64,000 bases of DNA from Dawidia soli (GTDB lineage Bacteria > Bacteroidota > Bacteroidia > Cytophagales > Cyclobacteriaceae), in NCBI RefSeq assembly GCF_018598185.1, contig NZ_JAHESC010000032.1, positions 1 to 64,000 of the forward strand, in the 5' to 3' direction. The notes under the pieces are model-generated. The model did not search any database. It saw only the letters and a list, made by a program, of their open reading frames with translations, and was not told the DNA's origin. Made by a program: the position numbers and the translations under genes. Shown piece after piece: positions 24,898-33,775 of the stretch (its first letter is position 1; every line of letters starts with the position of its first letter).

Positions 24898-25092
24898 ATG
24901 GAGCAAGAAGACGTAGAATCGGTAGTAATACGGGGCCAACAGGAGCGTCTCAGATATTCCCAAGCCGTGCTTGCACTGCTTCGTCGGGTTAATGTACAGG
25001 ACGGTGATGCCACTTTGAAAAATGAGCTAAAGCCCGTGTACGAACTTTTAACTTTATTACAGGGAACTAGTCGCTCTAAACATTCGAAATAA
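24898..25092 (+). CDS. Hypothetical 64-residue helical protein
   Basis: Short, charged, probably all-helical; no family recognised. Divergent from the XRE gene and separated from it by the inverted repeat, which is the main reason to think it is expressed. Confidence 0.35.
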   Translation: MEQEDVESVVIRGQQERLRYSQAVLALLRRVNVQDGDATLKNELKPVYELLTLLQGTSRSKHSK

Positions 25093-25618
25093 ACGACGAC
25101 AGAAGAAAAGCTTAAATATTATACATAAGTATAGTTAGACAAAGGTATTCACAAAGAGTCTCGTGACGCGAACTTGGAAATTTGACGCGAGGCAAAAGTG
25201 GATACCCAGTCTCTACCATTATATTTGCAAACGGTAGGGCTGGGTTCACTTATTGCATCATAGCGTCAGACCGCCTTCGGGCGGTGGTTTTCCAAGACCA
25301 GCGTCGCTAAGTGTGGTATTGTGCGCCCGCCCTACTTTTTTTGTGCGCAATCCACACTCTAATGGCTCTTCATCATCGATCAAGCTATGAAGAACATGCC
25401 AAGAAGTATTCCAACAGACATTCCAAACAATCGCAGGCCACGTCAGCACTTGCTTTCTAAAACGCACCAGCGCATGCTCCATTGTAAGAACGTGTGTCGC
25501 GGCCACATTATCAGACAATTTCTTCTCCGTGGACAACTTCGTACATGACTAACTCATAAATACCTAGATCGCTCATGAAACGAGCTCGAAGCAAAATGCA
25601 CATCCACATTACCGGACT
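25093..25618. other. Intergenic stretch with two stable hairpins
   Basis: 526 bases. At 25205-25244 CCCAG/CTACC pair with GGTAG/CTGGG in a two-part stem, and at 25270-25285 ACCGCC-TTCG-GGCGGT forms a UUCG-capped hairpin. Either could end transcription or belong to a small RNA. A minus-strand frame at 25258..25536 exists but crosses the hairpin and shows no family pattern, so I do not call it. Confidence 0.35.
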
Positions 25619-26095
25619 ATGAGCATGCAACCCTGGAGACTAGATACACGAGAGAAGGACGATGATGAAATTCATCACGGAAGAAATATAAAGCGCATTC
25701 GCGAATTGCTCGGATGGAAGCAGGAAGCTTTAGCCGCGGCCCTTGGCATAGGTTGGTCTCAAAAGAGAGTGTCGATAATAGAAGGCAAAGCCCGAATCAA
25801 CCATATAGACCTCCAAAAGATCGCCACAATATTAGGCATATCAGAAGATCTTTTGCGCACAGGTTCAAAAAGCAAGCTACGAAAGCTTTTGCAGACAGAA
25901 GAAGCAAGACCGCCTGTTATACGTGAGGAACAGATAATCGCGACGGTCATCCAGCACCTTAGGACATTATACGAATGCCTCAATGACACTACTGCAGTGA
26001 TCCGCGACAGTACCCATCTATTTTATCGTTCACCCGACGACCCCGTCGCGACCAATCGTGAAGGTAATAGACAAACAGATTCAATGCCTATGTAG
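25619..26095 (+). CDS. XRE-family HTH regulator
   Basis: 158 residues. A canonical HTH_3 domain at about 20-75: 'NIKRIRELLGWKQEALAAALGI', 'WSQKRVSIIEGKARI', 'DLQKIATILGISEDLL'. The C-terminal part is helical and of unknown role. It begins a plus-strand run of small genes, and its 3' end lies 16 bases before the next start. Such regulators in Bacteroidota islands often control a neighbouring excision or defence gene. Confidence 0.8.
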   Translation: MSMQPWRLDTREKDDDEIHHGRNIKRIRELLGWKQEALAAALGIGWSQKRVSIIEGKARINHIDLQKIATILGISEDLLRTGSKSKLRKLLQTEEARPPVIREEQIIATVIQHLRTLYECLNDTTAVIRDSTHLFYRSPDDPVATNREGNRQTDSMPM

Positions 26096-26111
26096 AGCTA
26101 AAATATCAGAT

Positions 26112-26438
26112 ATGAAAAGATCAACCAAATCCAAAAAAGAACGAACAGCTAGAGAACTAGTAAACGAACATGTTAAGTCCTATCTAGAGGAAATGTTTAA
26201 AGAAACCACGCCAGGGTTTTACCGATCAACTCTGATAACGCTTATGCTAGAGACCGTCCTTGAAGACCTCCATGAAGAAACGATTCCTAAAATGGGCGAG
26301 GCCGCTGTGACATGCCTCAAGTTTATTGGTCTGATAGATCAAATTGAATATTCTCTGTGGGCAATGAAAGGGTATGAAAATATTTATAGTCTTCCCAACA
26401 TGGACGGTGACGATTCTACAAAGGATGTAGATTCTTAA
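26112..26438 (+). CDS. Hypothetical 108-residue helical protein
   Basis: Start at 26112 (MKRSTKSKKERTARELVNEH) avoids an overlap with the XRE gene. The basic N-terminus is followed by amphipathic helices ('SYLEEMFKETTPGFYRSTLITLMLETVLED') and an acidic tail. No family recognised. Likely co-transcribed with the XRE gene. Confidence 0.5.
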   Translation: MKRSTKSKKERTARELVNEHVKSYLEEMFKETTPGFYRSTLITLMLETVLEDLHEETIPKMGEAAVTCLKFIGLIDQIEYSLWAMKGYENIYSLPNMDGDDSTKDVDS

Positions 26439-26490
26439 TACCCGCTCGCCGCAAACGTCTGTTCGTGATTATCACTTTCAACAACTCACT

Positions 26491-26796
26491 ATGACTGAAA
26501 CCACTTTATTCGAACAATTCGCCGAAGCCGTAGGCGGCGTGTTTATGAAGCTCCGAAAAGAAAAAGGTTATACTAGCTACGAAAGCTTTGCATTCGATCA
26601 TGAGTTTCCACGAGCGCAATACTGGAGGGTGGAAACTGGAAGGCACAACTTGACAATGCGTACGATCGTCAAGCTACTTGTGATCCATAAATTGACATTG
26701 GAAGCATTCCTGGCTCTGCTCGTCAACGAAACGAAGATGCCTTATCGACGCGTTGACGTTGCTCTCAATCGCCCGATTACAATGCCCGAAAAATAG
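26491..26796 (+). CDS. XRE-like HTH protein with a foreign C-terminal tail
   Basis: 101 residues. The first 84 follow a Bacteroidota HTH family ('FMKLRKEKGYTSYESFAFDHEFPRAQYWRVETGRHN', 'TIVKLLVIHKLTLEAFLALLVNE'). The last 15 residues are encoded by DNA matching the 5' part of the AAA gene (27407-27447) in another frame, so the natural end of the protein has been lost in a rearrangement. It is probably still able to fold, as the HTH core is complete. Confidence 0.6.
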   Translation: MTETTLFEQFAEAVGGVFMKLRKEKGYTSYESFAFDHEFPRAQYWRVETGRHNLTMRTIVKLLVIHKLTLEAFLALLVNETKMPYRRVDVALNRPITMPEK

Positions 26797-26906
26797 CAAC
26801 ATTATCCATCTTCTTAGAGTATCAAAAATCGATGAATTATTCTATTCCCTAGAGACGAAGCTACAGAAGTTATGAAAGTTTCGCGTTCGATCACGATTCC
26901 AATTAG
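26745..26906 (+). repeat. Degenerate copies of AAA-gene and XRE-gene segments
   Basis: 26749-26850 resembles 27407-27497 (5' part of the AAA gene: matching GCTCTCAATC, GATTACAATGC, CTTCTTAGAG and TCGAAAATCGA-type words). 26868-26906 resembles 26572-26610 of the XRE gene (CTACGAAAGCTTTGCATTCGATCA type). A third fragment at 27190-27244 repeats the XRE 3' coding part (TTGACATTAGAAGCATTTCTG). Together these show a decayed tandem duplication of an XRE-AAA gene pair. Confidence 0.6.
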
Positions 26907-26917
26907 CTATCAACAAT

Positions 26918-27157
26918 ATGAAAACAGTGTACAATATTCAGAACAACTACGACAACACAAGCAATCCGAGCCAACAAAATCAACCAAGTTTTAATCCCAT
27001 TGATAAGCTAATCGAAGTTTTCGAGAAAATAGATCACTTGGTAGCAGAGAATAGAAAGCTTTACGAAGCACTCCTGCAAGTGGAACGTGACAAAAACGCA
27101 CTACTTACTGAACTTCTAAACGGTAAAAAAAGACAGGAATACATACGCGCGAAATGA
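26918..27157 (+). CDS. Small coiled-coil protein
   Basis: 79 residues: an Asn/Gln-rich N-terminus (NIQNNYDNTSNPSQQNQ) and then a coiled coil from about 32 (IDKLIEVFEKIDHLVAENRK and onward) with regular Leu spacing and a basic end. No function assigned. It is inserted between degenerate copies of the XRE and AAA genes, so it may be part of the original module. Confidence 0.45.
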   Translation: MKTVYNIQNNYDNTSNPSQQNQPSFNPIDKLIEVFEKIDHLVAENRKLYEALLQVERDKNALLTELLNGKKRQEYIRAK

Positions 27158-27280
27158 TAAGGTATGACCGTTACCCCCATACAATCCACAATTTGACATT
27201 AGAAGCATTTCTGATGTTGCTCGTAGACGAAGCGAAGATCTTATACAACACCAGATTTAGGAATCAGCCTAAAATTTTAT

Positions 27281-28261
27281 ATGGCACACTTTTTTGAATT
27301 CGTGCACATTAAGAACTTTCGCTCTATCAGAGATTGTAAGCTGACTGACCTGCGCAAGTTCAACATTATTATTGGCCGGCCTGACACAGGTAAAACGAAC
27401 CTTATTGACGCATTGACTTTGCTCTCAATCCCCGGATTACAATGCAGCACTCTCGAGCTTCTTAGAGCGTCGAAAATCGACGATTTGTTTTATTGCTTCG
27501 ATAAGAACAATCCGGGGAGCGTAGTTACAAACAAAGGCCAATGTGAATTTCAGTGCCATGCCGATCGAGCTTTAACGATCGACTTGTCCTTTGTGCCCAA
27601 TAAAAAATTGACTTACATTCTTGATGAGCGTTCACAAGAACGCATGGAGACGCGGCATCTGACTGCATTAGGGATTAAGCGATACCAATATAACCTTGAC
27701 GCAACATACCTGCTTGACGATAACAGTGAGTTATCCCTTCCATTTGGCGAAAACCTGTTTTCCGTTGTTCGCCTAAATACTGACTTATGCACGCGCCTCA
27801 CACGGCTACTAGAGGAGTCGCGGGTCGTACTAGCAACCGATCCCGTTGGTACTGTGGTTCCGTGTTTGCCTTTAAACTCGGGCGGAATTACTAAAATGCC
27901 GTATCGGTCAATTGGCTCAACGCTACAACGAATGATTTTCTATTTCGCGGCGATCATGTCTAACCGAAACCAGATCATATTATTTGACAACATTGATGCA
28001 GGCATGTTTCCAAACTTTCTCTCCCCGCTGGCTGCAGAAATGATGGACAGTGAAAATCAATATTTTTTTTCAACACATAGTCCTTTTATCCTTGATGACT
28101 TCTTACAGGAGGACTGGAAAAACATTGCGGTGTTCATGGCATACAGAACTGAGGAGGGCACCAATGTAAGGCGCCTAACAGAAGAAGATCTACGATCGAT
28201 TTACAGCTATGGGGTGGACGCATTTACCAATAGCGAATACTTTGTTCCAGACCGCAAGTGA
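27281..28261 (+). CDS. AAA-family ATPase (OLD/RecF-like ABC ATPase)
   Basis: 326 residues. The opening 'FEFVHIKNFRSIRDCKLTDL' is the standard first strand-helix of RecF/OLD-like ATPases; Walker A is GRPDTGKTN at about 32-40; the Walker B strand 'QIILFDNIDAGMFP' carries Asp but lacks the usual DEP order; 'QYFFSTHSPFILDDFL' is the H-loop. There is no TOPRIM domain, so it is ATPase only and would need a partner. No nuclease gene follows directly. It is the last gene of the defence-type region before the damage-response block. Confidence 0.78.
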   Translation: MAHFFEFVHIKNFRSIRDCKLTDLRKFNIIIGRPDTGKTNLIDALTLLSIPGLQCSTLELLRASKIDDLFYCFDKNNPGSVVTNKGQCEFQCHADRALTIDLSFVPNKKLTYILDERSQERMETRHLTALGIKRYQYNLDATYLLDDNSELSLPFGENLFSVVRLNTDLCTRLTRLLEESRVVLATDPVGTVVPCLPLNSGGITKMPYRSIGSTLQRMIFYFAAIMSNRNQIILFDNIDAGMFPNFLSPLAAEMMDSENQYFFSTHSPFILDDFLQEDWKNIAVFMAYRTEEGTNVRRLTEEDLRSIYSYGVDAFTNSEYFVPDRK

Positions 28262-28326
28262 TCCTTCGTCTTGCAAAGGCGGCCATTGACTAGCATATTT
28301 CACGCTGCGTTCGTTCGTGTTCTGCA

Positions 28327-28587
28327 TCATACTATAATCTGACTATGGTCCACGAAAAACACCATTCCATCCACACCGCTCGCAGCATCTACAATTTCAC
28401 GTGACATGATGGGCACAGCCCATCCTCTATCGTATTGTTGATCGGGTATATACAACTTCAACGGTGTCAATACCTTGTCTCCATTAATGTCCTGGTACAA
28501 GACAGCCTGTATGCCACAAAGTCGCCAGTTTGCCATAATTTCGGCAGACATTTCTTGAAAATGTGATTCGTAAGGCTGCTTTGGCAT
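28327..28587 (-). CDS. Hypothetical protein of the DnaE2 operon
   Basis: I choose the internal Met at 28587 (MPKQPYESHFQEMSAEIMANWRL); an upstream Met at 28629 adds 14 hydrophobic residues. 86 residues, no family recognised. A decayed paralogue lies at 50992..51251 and shares 'ANWRL.G....LY', 'L.LY' and 'VPI..E', which supports that this is a real family. It is the last gene of the operon 31945-28647-28327, so a DNA-damage-linked role is possible by association only. Confidence 0.55.
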   Translation of the reverse strand: MPKQPYESHFQEMSAEIMANWRLCGIQAVLYQDINGDKVLTPLKLYIPDQQYDRGWAVPIMSREIVDAASGVDGMVFFVDHSQIIV

Positions 28588-28646
28588 ACGGTAGCTTACA
28601 TATGAAACTAAAATACTGATAATTAGCATTTAACGGATGAACCGAT

Positions 28647-31600
28647 CTATCGAAAGTTCCTGCCCTCAGGGAATATCTTCCCTTGTACTATTTGATTGCC
28701 CGCACTACCTGGTTTAACGTCTTTCACCGACGAACTCTCATCAGCCTCTGACAAGGGGCCAGAATGGGCCTGTGCCACGTTTTTCGGCATTAGCTTCCCG
28801 AGCAATGGAGTGACATTCCTGCACTTTTTGGCAATCACGTGGATTACCTCGCCCTCCCGTTGAAGAGTGCCTTCTACCATAAGCACGCGCGATTGCAGAA
28901 TTTCTTTTCTGTGTTTATCAAACAGGTTCTGCCATACGACCAAATTGGCGATGCCGGTTTCATCTTGTATCGTGATAAAGCAGACGCCGCTCGCGGTGCC
29001 CGGACGCTGCCGAACAAGCACAAGACCAGCGACTTTCACTTTGTGGCCGTTGTTCAAGGTTGGTAAAGCTGACGCGGGCGTAATGTGCAGCATGTCTAAA
29101 TCTTTACGAATAAAACTTAACGGGTGAGCCTTTAATGAAAGGGCCGTCGCAGCGTAATCGTGGACAACGTGTTCGGACAGCGTCATCGGCGGAAGCGTGA
29201 CCGTGGCGTCCTCCTTATCCTCAAAGGATAGATGCCCATGCAGAAGCGGCTTTACTTCACCTTTTACGGTGAGTGCCCAGAGCGCCTGGCGCCGATCCAT
29301 GCCCATTGAATTGAAGGCGTCGGCATCCGCCAGGCGCTCCAGACAGGCTACAGACAGGCCGGCGGCACGAAGTTCGTCCGTGCTTGTGAAAAGCGTTTTA
29401 CGGGCCTTTATGAGCGTTTCAGCATCATCCTGCCGCATGCCCGTCACTTGCCTGAACCCAAGTCGCACGGCGTAATACTTTTCGCCCCTCTCTTCCATCA
29501 CATTGTCCCATGCCGAGTAGTTCACATCTACCGGGCGGACTTCAACACCGTGCTGCCGGGCGTCGATGACGATTTCGGCTGGCTGGTAGAAGCCCATTGG
29601 CATGCTGTTGAGCAAGGCTGTCGCAAATACATCCGGTAAGTGACATTTGATCCAAGCAGATACGTATACAAGCAGCGCGAACGAGGCAGCGTGGCTTTCG
29701 GGAAAGCCATATGAACCAAAGCCTTCCAGTTGCTTAAACACGCGCTGTGCATATTCCTTAGTATAGCCTTTGGCGGTCATGCCATTGATTAGCTTGTCTT
29801 CGAAATGCTTGACGAGGCCGTGTACTTTAAAGGTTGCCATGCTGCGGCGCAGCTGATCGGCTTCGGCCGGAGTAAAACCTGCCGCCACGATAGCGATTTT
29901 CATGGCCTGTTCCTGAAACAGCGGAACGCCAAGCGTGCGGCCAAGGATGCCGCGCAGCTCTTCTGACGGATACTCGATAGGCTCCTCGCCGTTCCGCCGT
30001 CGTAGGTACGGATGGACCATATCGCCCTGTATTGGACCGGGCCGGACGATAGCAACTTCAATTACCAGGTCGTAAAACTCCTTAGGGCGCAGGCGCGGAA
30101 GCATTGACTGCTGCGCGCGGCTTTCAATCTGGAAGACGCCGATCGTGTCGGCGCGGCTGATCATTTCATACACGGCCGGATCATCCTGCGGAACGTTTGC
30201 CAGTGTCAAGTCGCGCCCGTAGTGTCTCTTCGTCAAATCAAAGGCCTTTCGAATGCAGGTGAGCATTCCGAGCGCCAAAACGTCAATCTTTAAAAAGCCC
30301 AGTGCATCAATGTCGTCTTTGTTCCACTCGATGTTTGTTCGATCCTTCATGCGGGCATTAAGAATCGGGCATAAGTCAGTCAGCTTTCCTTCGGTGATCA
30401 CAAAGCCACCAGTGTGCTGGCCGAGCTGCCGAGGAAAACCCATAAACTGCGCCGTCAGCTCTAGCGTTTTCCCCAACACGAAGTCGTTGGGGTTGAGACC
30501 GGCATCTTTGATTCTTTTCGCGTCAAACCACTCATTGCTGTAACCCCAAATGAGCTTAGACAGCCGTTCGATTGTGTCAACGGACAGTCCCATAGCCTTG
30601 CCTACGTCGCGTATCGCACCGCGCTGGTGAAGCTGGGTGACGGTGGCGACTATGCCTGCACGATCCCTGCCATACTTGTTGTAGATGTATTGCATGACTT
30701 CCTCGCGCCGCTCGTGCTCGAAGTCGACGTCGATGTCGGGCGGCTCGTTTCGTGCAGAAGAAATGAACCGTTCAAAAAGTAAATCGAACTTAACCGGGTT
30801 TACCGAGGTGATACCAAGGCAATAACAGACGGTAGAATTTGCAGCAGATCCGCGACCTTGACAGAGGATGCCTTTCGAGCGCGCAAAACGAACAATGTCA
30901 TCGACGGTTAGGAAGTATTCAGCATAATTCATTTCTTCGATGAAAGCCATTTCATGGGCGATGTTAGTTTTGATCTTTTCAGGAACGTTTTCGCCAAACA
31001 TCTTTTTTGCCCCTTCCCAGGTTAGGTAGCGGAGCTGTTCGATCGGTGTGCGACCACTGGTATTGATCTCCTTCGGGTATCGATATTTTAATTCGTCAAG
31101 TGAAAACTTGCATGAGTCGGCAACCTCCTGCGCACGCCAAATCGCAGATGGATAACGTAGGAATAACCTGACCATTTCGTCTACCGGTTTAAGATGCCGC
31201 TCCATGTTTGGATAGAGTAGATAGCCTGCGGTATAAATAGTGCACTTTTCGCGAACGCATGTCATTATGTCTTGAAGTTCACGGCGTTCGCGCGTGTGGT
31301 AATGGACGTCATTAGTGGCGACTACTGGTGTGTTTGTTGACGCAGCGAGCTCAAAGATGCGACTCAAAAATTTGGCATCATGACCGTTGTAAGCACGTAT
31401 CGCTGAAAGATAAACGTGCGTGCCGAGATGCGCACGATATTCATGGACGGCCGCTTTAAATGCGTCTTCTAATTGTAAATTTTCATTTACTGTGGCAGAA
31501 GGCGGGACGATGATAAATTTTATTCCCCCGGCGTGTGCATACACATCTGACTTATATAAATGGCACTTACCTTTTTCGGTTCGCAAATTGCCGAGGGAGA

Positions 31601-31883
31601 GCAATGCTGACAGGCGGCTGTAGGCGTGCATATCCGTCGGGAATGCCAAGAGGCTTGGACCATCTTGCAGGTCAAGTCTGCATCCCGGAATAAATTTTAT
31701 CCCGACTTTCTTTGCAGCCGCATGACCACGGACAATGCCAGCTAACGTATTGCGGTCAGTCATAGCAATGGCTGAATATCCTAACATGGCGGCTTGCTGG
31801 ACGACTTCCTCGGGATGGGACGCCCCACGCAAAAAGCTGAAGTTAGTAGTCACCTGTAGCTCACAATAGCGATCTGGTTTCAT
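28647..31883 (-). CDS. dnaE2: Error-prone DNA polymerase III alpha subunit
   Basis: 1078 residues, the usual size of DnaE2. The N-terminal PHP domain is present ('ELQVTTNFSFLRGASHPEE', 'AIAMTDRNTLAGI'). The polymerase core carries the catalytic Asp motif 'PPDIDVDFEHERREEV' near residue 380 and 'GRGSAANS' before it; 'GFPESHAASFALLVY' and the C-terminal OB-fold ('HKVKVAGLVLVRQRPGTASGVCFITIQDE') complete the family order. DnaE2 copies damaged DNA as part of SOS mutagenesis, normally with ImuA/ImuB partners; none is present in this window. It is the second gene of an operon behind an operator-bearing promoter shared with the SRAP gene. Confidence 0.95.
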   Translation of the reverse strand: MKPDRYCELQVTTNFSFLRGASHPEEVVQQAAMLGYSAIAMTDRNTLAGIVRGHAAAKKVGIKFIPGCRLDLQDGPSLLAFPTDMHAYSRLSALLSLGNLRTEKGKCHLYKSDVYAHAGGIKFIIVPPSATVNENLQLEDAFKAAVHEYRAHLGTHVYLSAIRAYNGHDAKFLSRIFELAASTNTPVVATNDVHYHTRERRELQDIMTCVREKCTIYTAGYLLYPNMERHLKPVDEMVRLFLRYPSAIWRAQEVADSCKFSLDELKYRYPKEINTSGRTPIEQLRYLTWEGAKKMFGENVPEKIKTNIAHEMAFIEEMNYAEYFLTVDDIVRFARSKGILCQGRGSAANSTVCYCLGITSVNPVKFDLLFERFISSARNEPPDIDVDFEHERREEVMQYIYNKYGRDRAGIVATVTQLHQRGAIRDVGKAMGLSVDTIERLSKLIWGYSNEWFDAKRIKDAGLNPNDFVLGKTLELTAQFMGFPRQLGQHTGGFVITEGKLTDLCPILNARMKDRTNIEWNKDDIDALGFLKIDVLALGMLTCIRKAFDLTKRHYGRDLTLANVPQDDPAVYEMISRADTIGVFQIESRAQQSMLPRLRPKEFYDLVIEVAIVRPGPIQGDMVHPYLRRRNGEEPIEYPSEELRGILGRTLGVPLFQEQAMKIAIVAAGFTPAEADQLRRSMATFKVHGLVKHFEDKLINGMTAKGYTKEYAQRVFKQLEGFGSYGFPESHAASFALLVYVSAWIKCHLPDVFATALLNSMPMGFYQPAEIVIDARQHGVEVRPVDVNYSAWDNVMEERGEKYYAVRLGFRQVTGMRQDDAETLIKARKTLFTSTDELRAAGLSVACLERLADADAFNSMGMDRRQALWALTVKGEVKPLLHGHLSFEDKEDATVTLPPMTLSEHVVHDYAATALSLKAHPLSFIRKDLDMLHITPASALPTLNNGHKVKVAGLVLVRQRPGTASGVCFITIQDETGIANLVVWQNLFDKHRKEILQSRVLMVEGTLQREGEVIHVIAKKCRNVTPLLGKLMPKNVAQAHSGPLSEADESSSVKDVKPGSAGNQIVQGKIFPEGRNFR

Positions 31884-31944
31884 ACGCCTCTCTCACCTTC
31901 TGCAATGATCTCGATAATAATGTATCAAACTATCCGTCGCTCTA

Positions 31945-32364
31945 TCACCGTTGCGGCTTTTGACGCGCAGTCAGATCGGTAGTGTCGATGCCGTCTTTAG
32001 TGGTGCCACTGTTGACACCATGCTCGATGTGTGCCGGATAAAGGACTTGACGTATAAGTTGATTGATTTGATCAAAAAACCAGTTGTAGCCAAACAATCC
32101 ATCTTTCAACGCCGGCTCATAGAGACTTTCCTGAATGACTGACCCTTCGAAGTTGGAAAGTGCCCCGCGAATCTGGTCAAGTTGTGTTTCTGATGCCACG
32201 ACCTCGAACTTGTAATTAAGATAGGCAGGGAGGTCACTTTTTAGGCTGTCCACAAGAGATTTGCGCTCCTCAAGGAGTGTTGCTTTAATCCTGCGTATGT
32301 CTTCCGACTCTGTACCACGCCGCACATCCTGTGCGCCAGTGGCGTTACCCATCCTTGCCTCCAT
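31945..32364 (-). CDS. Hypothetical first gene of the DnaE2 operon
   Basis: 139 residues, soluble, mostly helical with charged residues ('EDIRRIKATLLEERKSLVDSLK'). No family recognised. It is 61 bases upstream of dnaE2 on the same strand and lies right behind the two-operator promoter, so it takes the place that ImuA-like proteins hold in other SOS cassettes, though the sequence lacks a P-loop and does not look like ImuA. Confidence 0.6.
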   Translation of the reverse strand: MEARMGNATGAQDVRRGTESEDIRRIKATLLEERKSLVDSLKSDLPAYLNYKFEVVASETQLDQIRGALSNFEGSVIQESLYEPALKDGLFGYNWFFDQINQLIRQVLYPAHIEHGVNSGTTKDGIDTTDLTARQKPQR

Positions 32365-32380
32365 GTTGAAATCTTTGGAT

Positions 32381-32451
32381 CAAAAGTAAAACACGCAACT
32401 AATTAAATTAGAATAACCAACTAATATTTTTAGTTTTTTCTTATACCTTTG
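32381..32451. promoter_or_regulatory. Divergent promoter with paired operators (dnaE2 operon / SRAP gene)
   Basis: Two boxes: CTAATTAAATTAG (32399-32411, a perfect palindrome) and AACTAA-TATTT-TTAGTT (32419-32435), centres about 22 bp apart. A Bacteroidota -7 box for the minus strand, TACTTTTG, is the complement of 32381-32388, so box 1 covers its -33 region; a plus-strand -7 box TACCTTTG is at 32444-32451, so box 2 covers that -33 region. Each operator is thus placed to block one promoter. The same pair recurs at 51281-51321. The binding protein is unknown; a LexA-like role is inferred from the genes. Confidence 0.6.
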
Positions 32452-32610
32452 TTTAGTCGGGAAATTTTGGGGATGCGAATGCCACCGGCGATAGAAAATT
32501 GGGGAAGTGTCTGTACGAGTGGTCGACCGGATGGGCACATAAAAAAAAGGACGAAATTTGAGCAGAGATAGGGTTGATAGTCGGAGTGTCGAATTTAAAA
32601 AATTAATCGT

Positions 32611-33753
32611 ATGTGCTTTTTTAAATCGCTGACAGCAAGCTATGATGACTTGGCCTTTTACTACGGTAATAGAAACCTGGATCATCTTGTGAAGGAATTC
32701 GAGGCATCGTTTCAATCAATTCAAAATCACGTTCAACCGATTCGAGAAAAATTGTCGGTGCTCATGGATAGGGATCCGCAGCTTGCCCAGCTTTCGCTTA
32801 TGCAGCCCAATCAGCTCTACAATCAGTTGCTTAGCTACTCAAAGAAGGCTGGTCGTCCTGCGGTATACACCCAGCAAGATGTAACGTTGATGAAGCGTTA
32901 TTTACGAGATATTGAGCGTTTTCAGCCAAGCGGCATATCCGCCTACTATGAAAATGGCTTTGATTTGTTTGCAACTCCCGTGCTTACGGCGGGCGACCCA
33001 GAAAACTATAAGATGTTTCATTGGGGCCTCGTCCCTACAGAAGTACCAGATAAAAATGCTTGGCTTGATGAAAAGGAGCGACTTAATGCCAAGTCAGAGT
33101 GGGTGCCCATGAGCGACGATTTTCGACACACCTTTGAAAAGGGACAACGATACCTGATTCCGGTTAGCGGATTTTACGAATGGCGGACGCTCGATGAAGA
33201 GGTAGGCGATGAAGACGCGAAAATTAAAATTCCATACTATGTGACCTTTCGCGATCAGAAGCCGCGCATGATGGCTGGGTTGTATAGTCGTTGGCGAAAC
33301 CCGCTGACCAATGAGTTCTATTATTCCTACGTGCTACTCACCACAAAGGCCAACGCGATCCTGGAATATGTCCACAATACAAAAAAGCGGATGCCTGTAT
33401 TTATTCCGCAAGAACAATGGTCCAAATGGTTGGATAAGACGTTGTCGCCAAGGGAGTCACTGCAGATGTGTCAACCGTATCTGGACCCCGATATGCGAGC
33501 GTATACGATCACTAAGCTGCTGAGCAGCAACGACGCCCACCGTAATGTGCCTCACGTTCGGTACCCAATGAATTATAATCCAGCGATAGAACAGGCAATC
33601 TATTTTTTACAGGCCGGTAATCATAAGCAGGCGCTGGAAGTATTCAGAGAGGCGGTAGCGCGATCGACAGCGAATGCGAATCAAATAGATATACAGCATT
33701 TGGAGCTTGCGGCGCGGCAGCCCATTATAGCTGAGTTGTCTTTAGCAGCATGA
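32611..33753 (+). CDS. SRAP-domain (SOS response-associated) protein, YedK/HMCES-like
   Basis: 380 residues, longer than the usual 220-250. Start is fixed by the catalytic Cys2 (MCFF), which becomes the N-terminal residue and forms a DNA-protein crosslink at abasic sites. Other family features: 'NAKSEWVPMSDDF' and 'QRYLIPVSGFYEWR' (Asn, and the catalytic Glu in FYEW), 'MAGLYSRWRNP', and 'IHxRMPVF'-like 'NTKKRMPVFI'. A helical insert fills about 15-110 and an extra C-terminal helical part follows 310. It shields abasic sites in single-stranded DNA. Divergent from the DnaE2 operon with shared operators. Confidence 0.9.
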   Translation: MCFFKSLTASYDDLAFYYGNRNLDHLVKEFEASFQSIQNHVQPIREKLSVLMDRDPQLAQLSLMQPNQLYNQLLSYSKKAGRPAVYTQQDVTLMKRYLRDIERFQPSGISAYYENGFDLFATPVLTAGDPENYKMFHWGLVPTEVPDKNAWLDEKERLNAKSEWVPMSDDFRHTFEKGQRYLIPVSGFYEWRTLDEEVGDEDAKIKIPYYVTFRDQKPRMMAGLYSRWRNPLTNEFYYSYVLLTTKANAILEYVHNTKKRMPVFIPQEQWSKWLDKTLSPRESLQMCQPYLDPDMRAYTITKLLSSNDAHRNVPHVRYPMNYNPAIEQAIYFLQAGNHKQALEVFREAVARSTANANQIDIQHLELAARQPIIAELSLAA

Positions 33754-33775
33754 TGTACTGAGACACTACTGCTTA

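Noticed and set aside
25258-25536. Minus-strand frame of 92 codons
   Set aside because: Ends within a UUCG-capped hairpin and reads as low-complexity; no support.
32380-32715. Minus-strand frame of 111 codons across the operator region
   Set aside because: It runs over the divergent promoter and the start of the SRAP gene and has no family pattern.
28647-33753. Interpretation as a standard ImuA-ImuB-DnaE2 cassette
   Set aside because: No Y-family (ImuB) or RecA-like (ImuA) gene is adjacent; the first operon gene lacks a P-loop.
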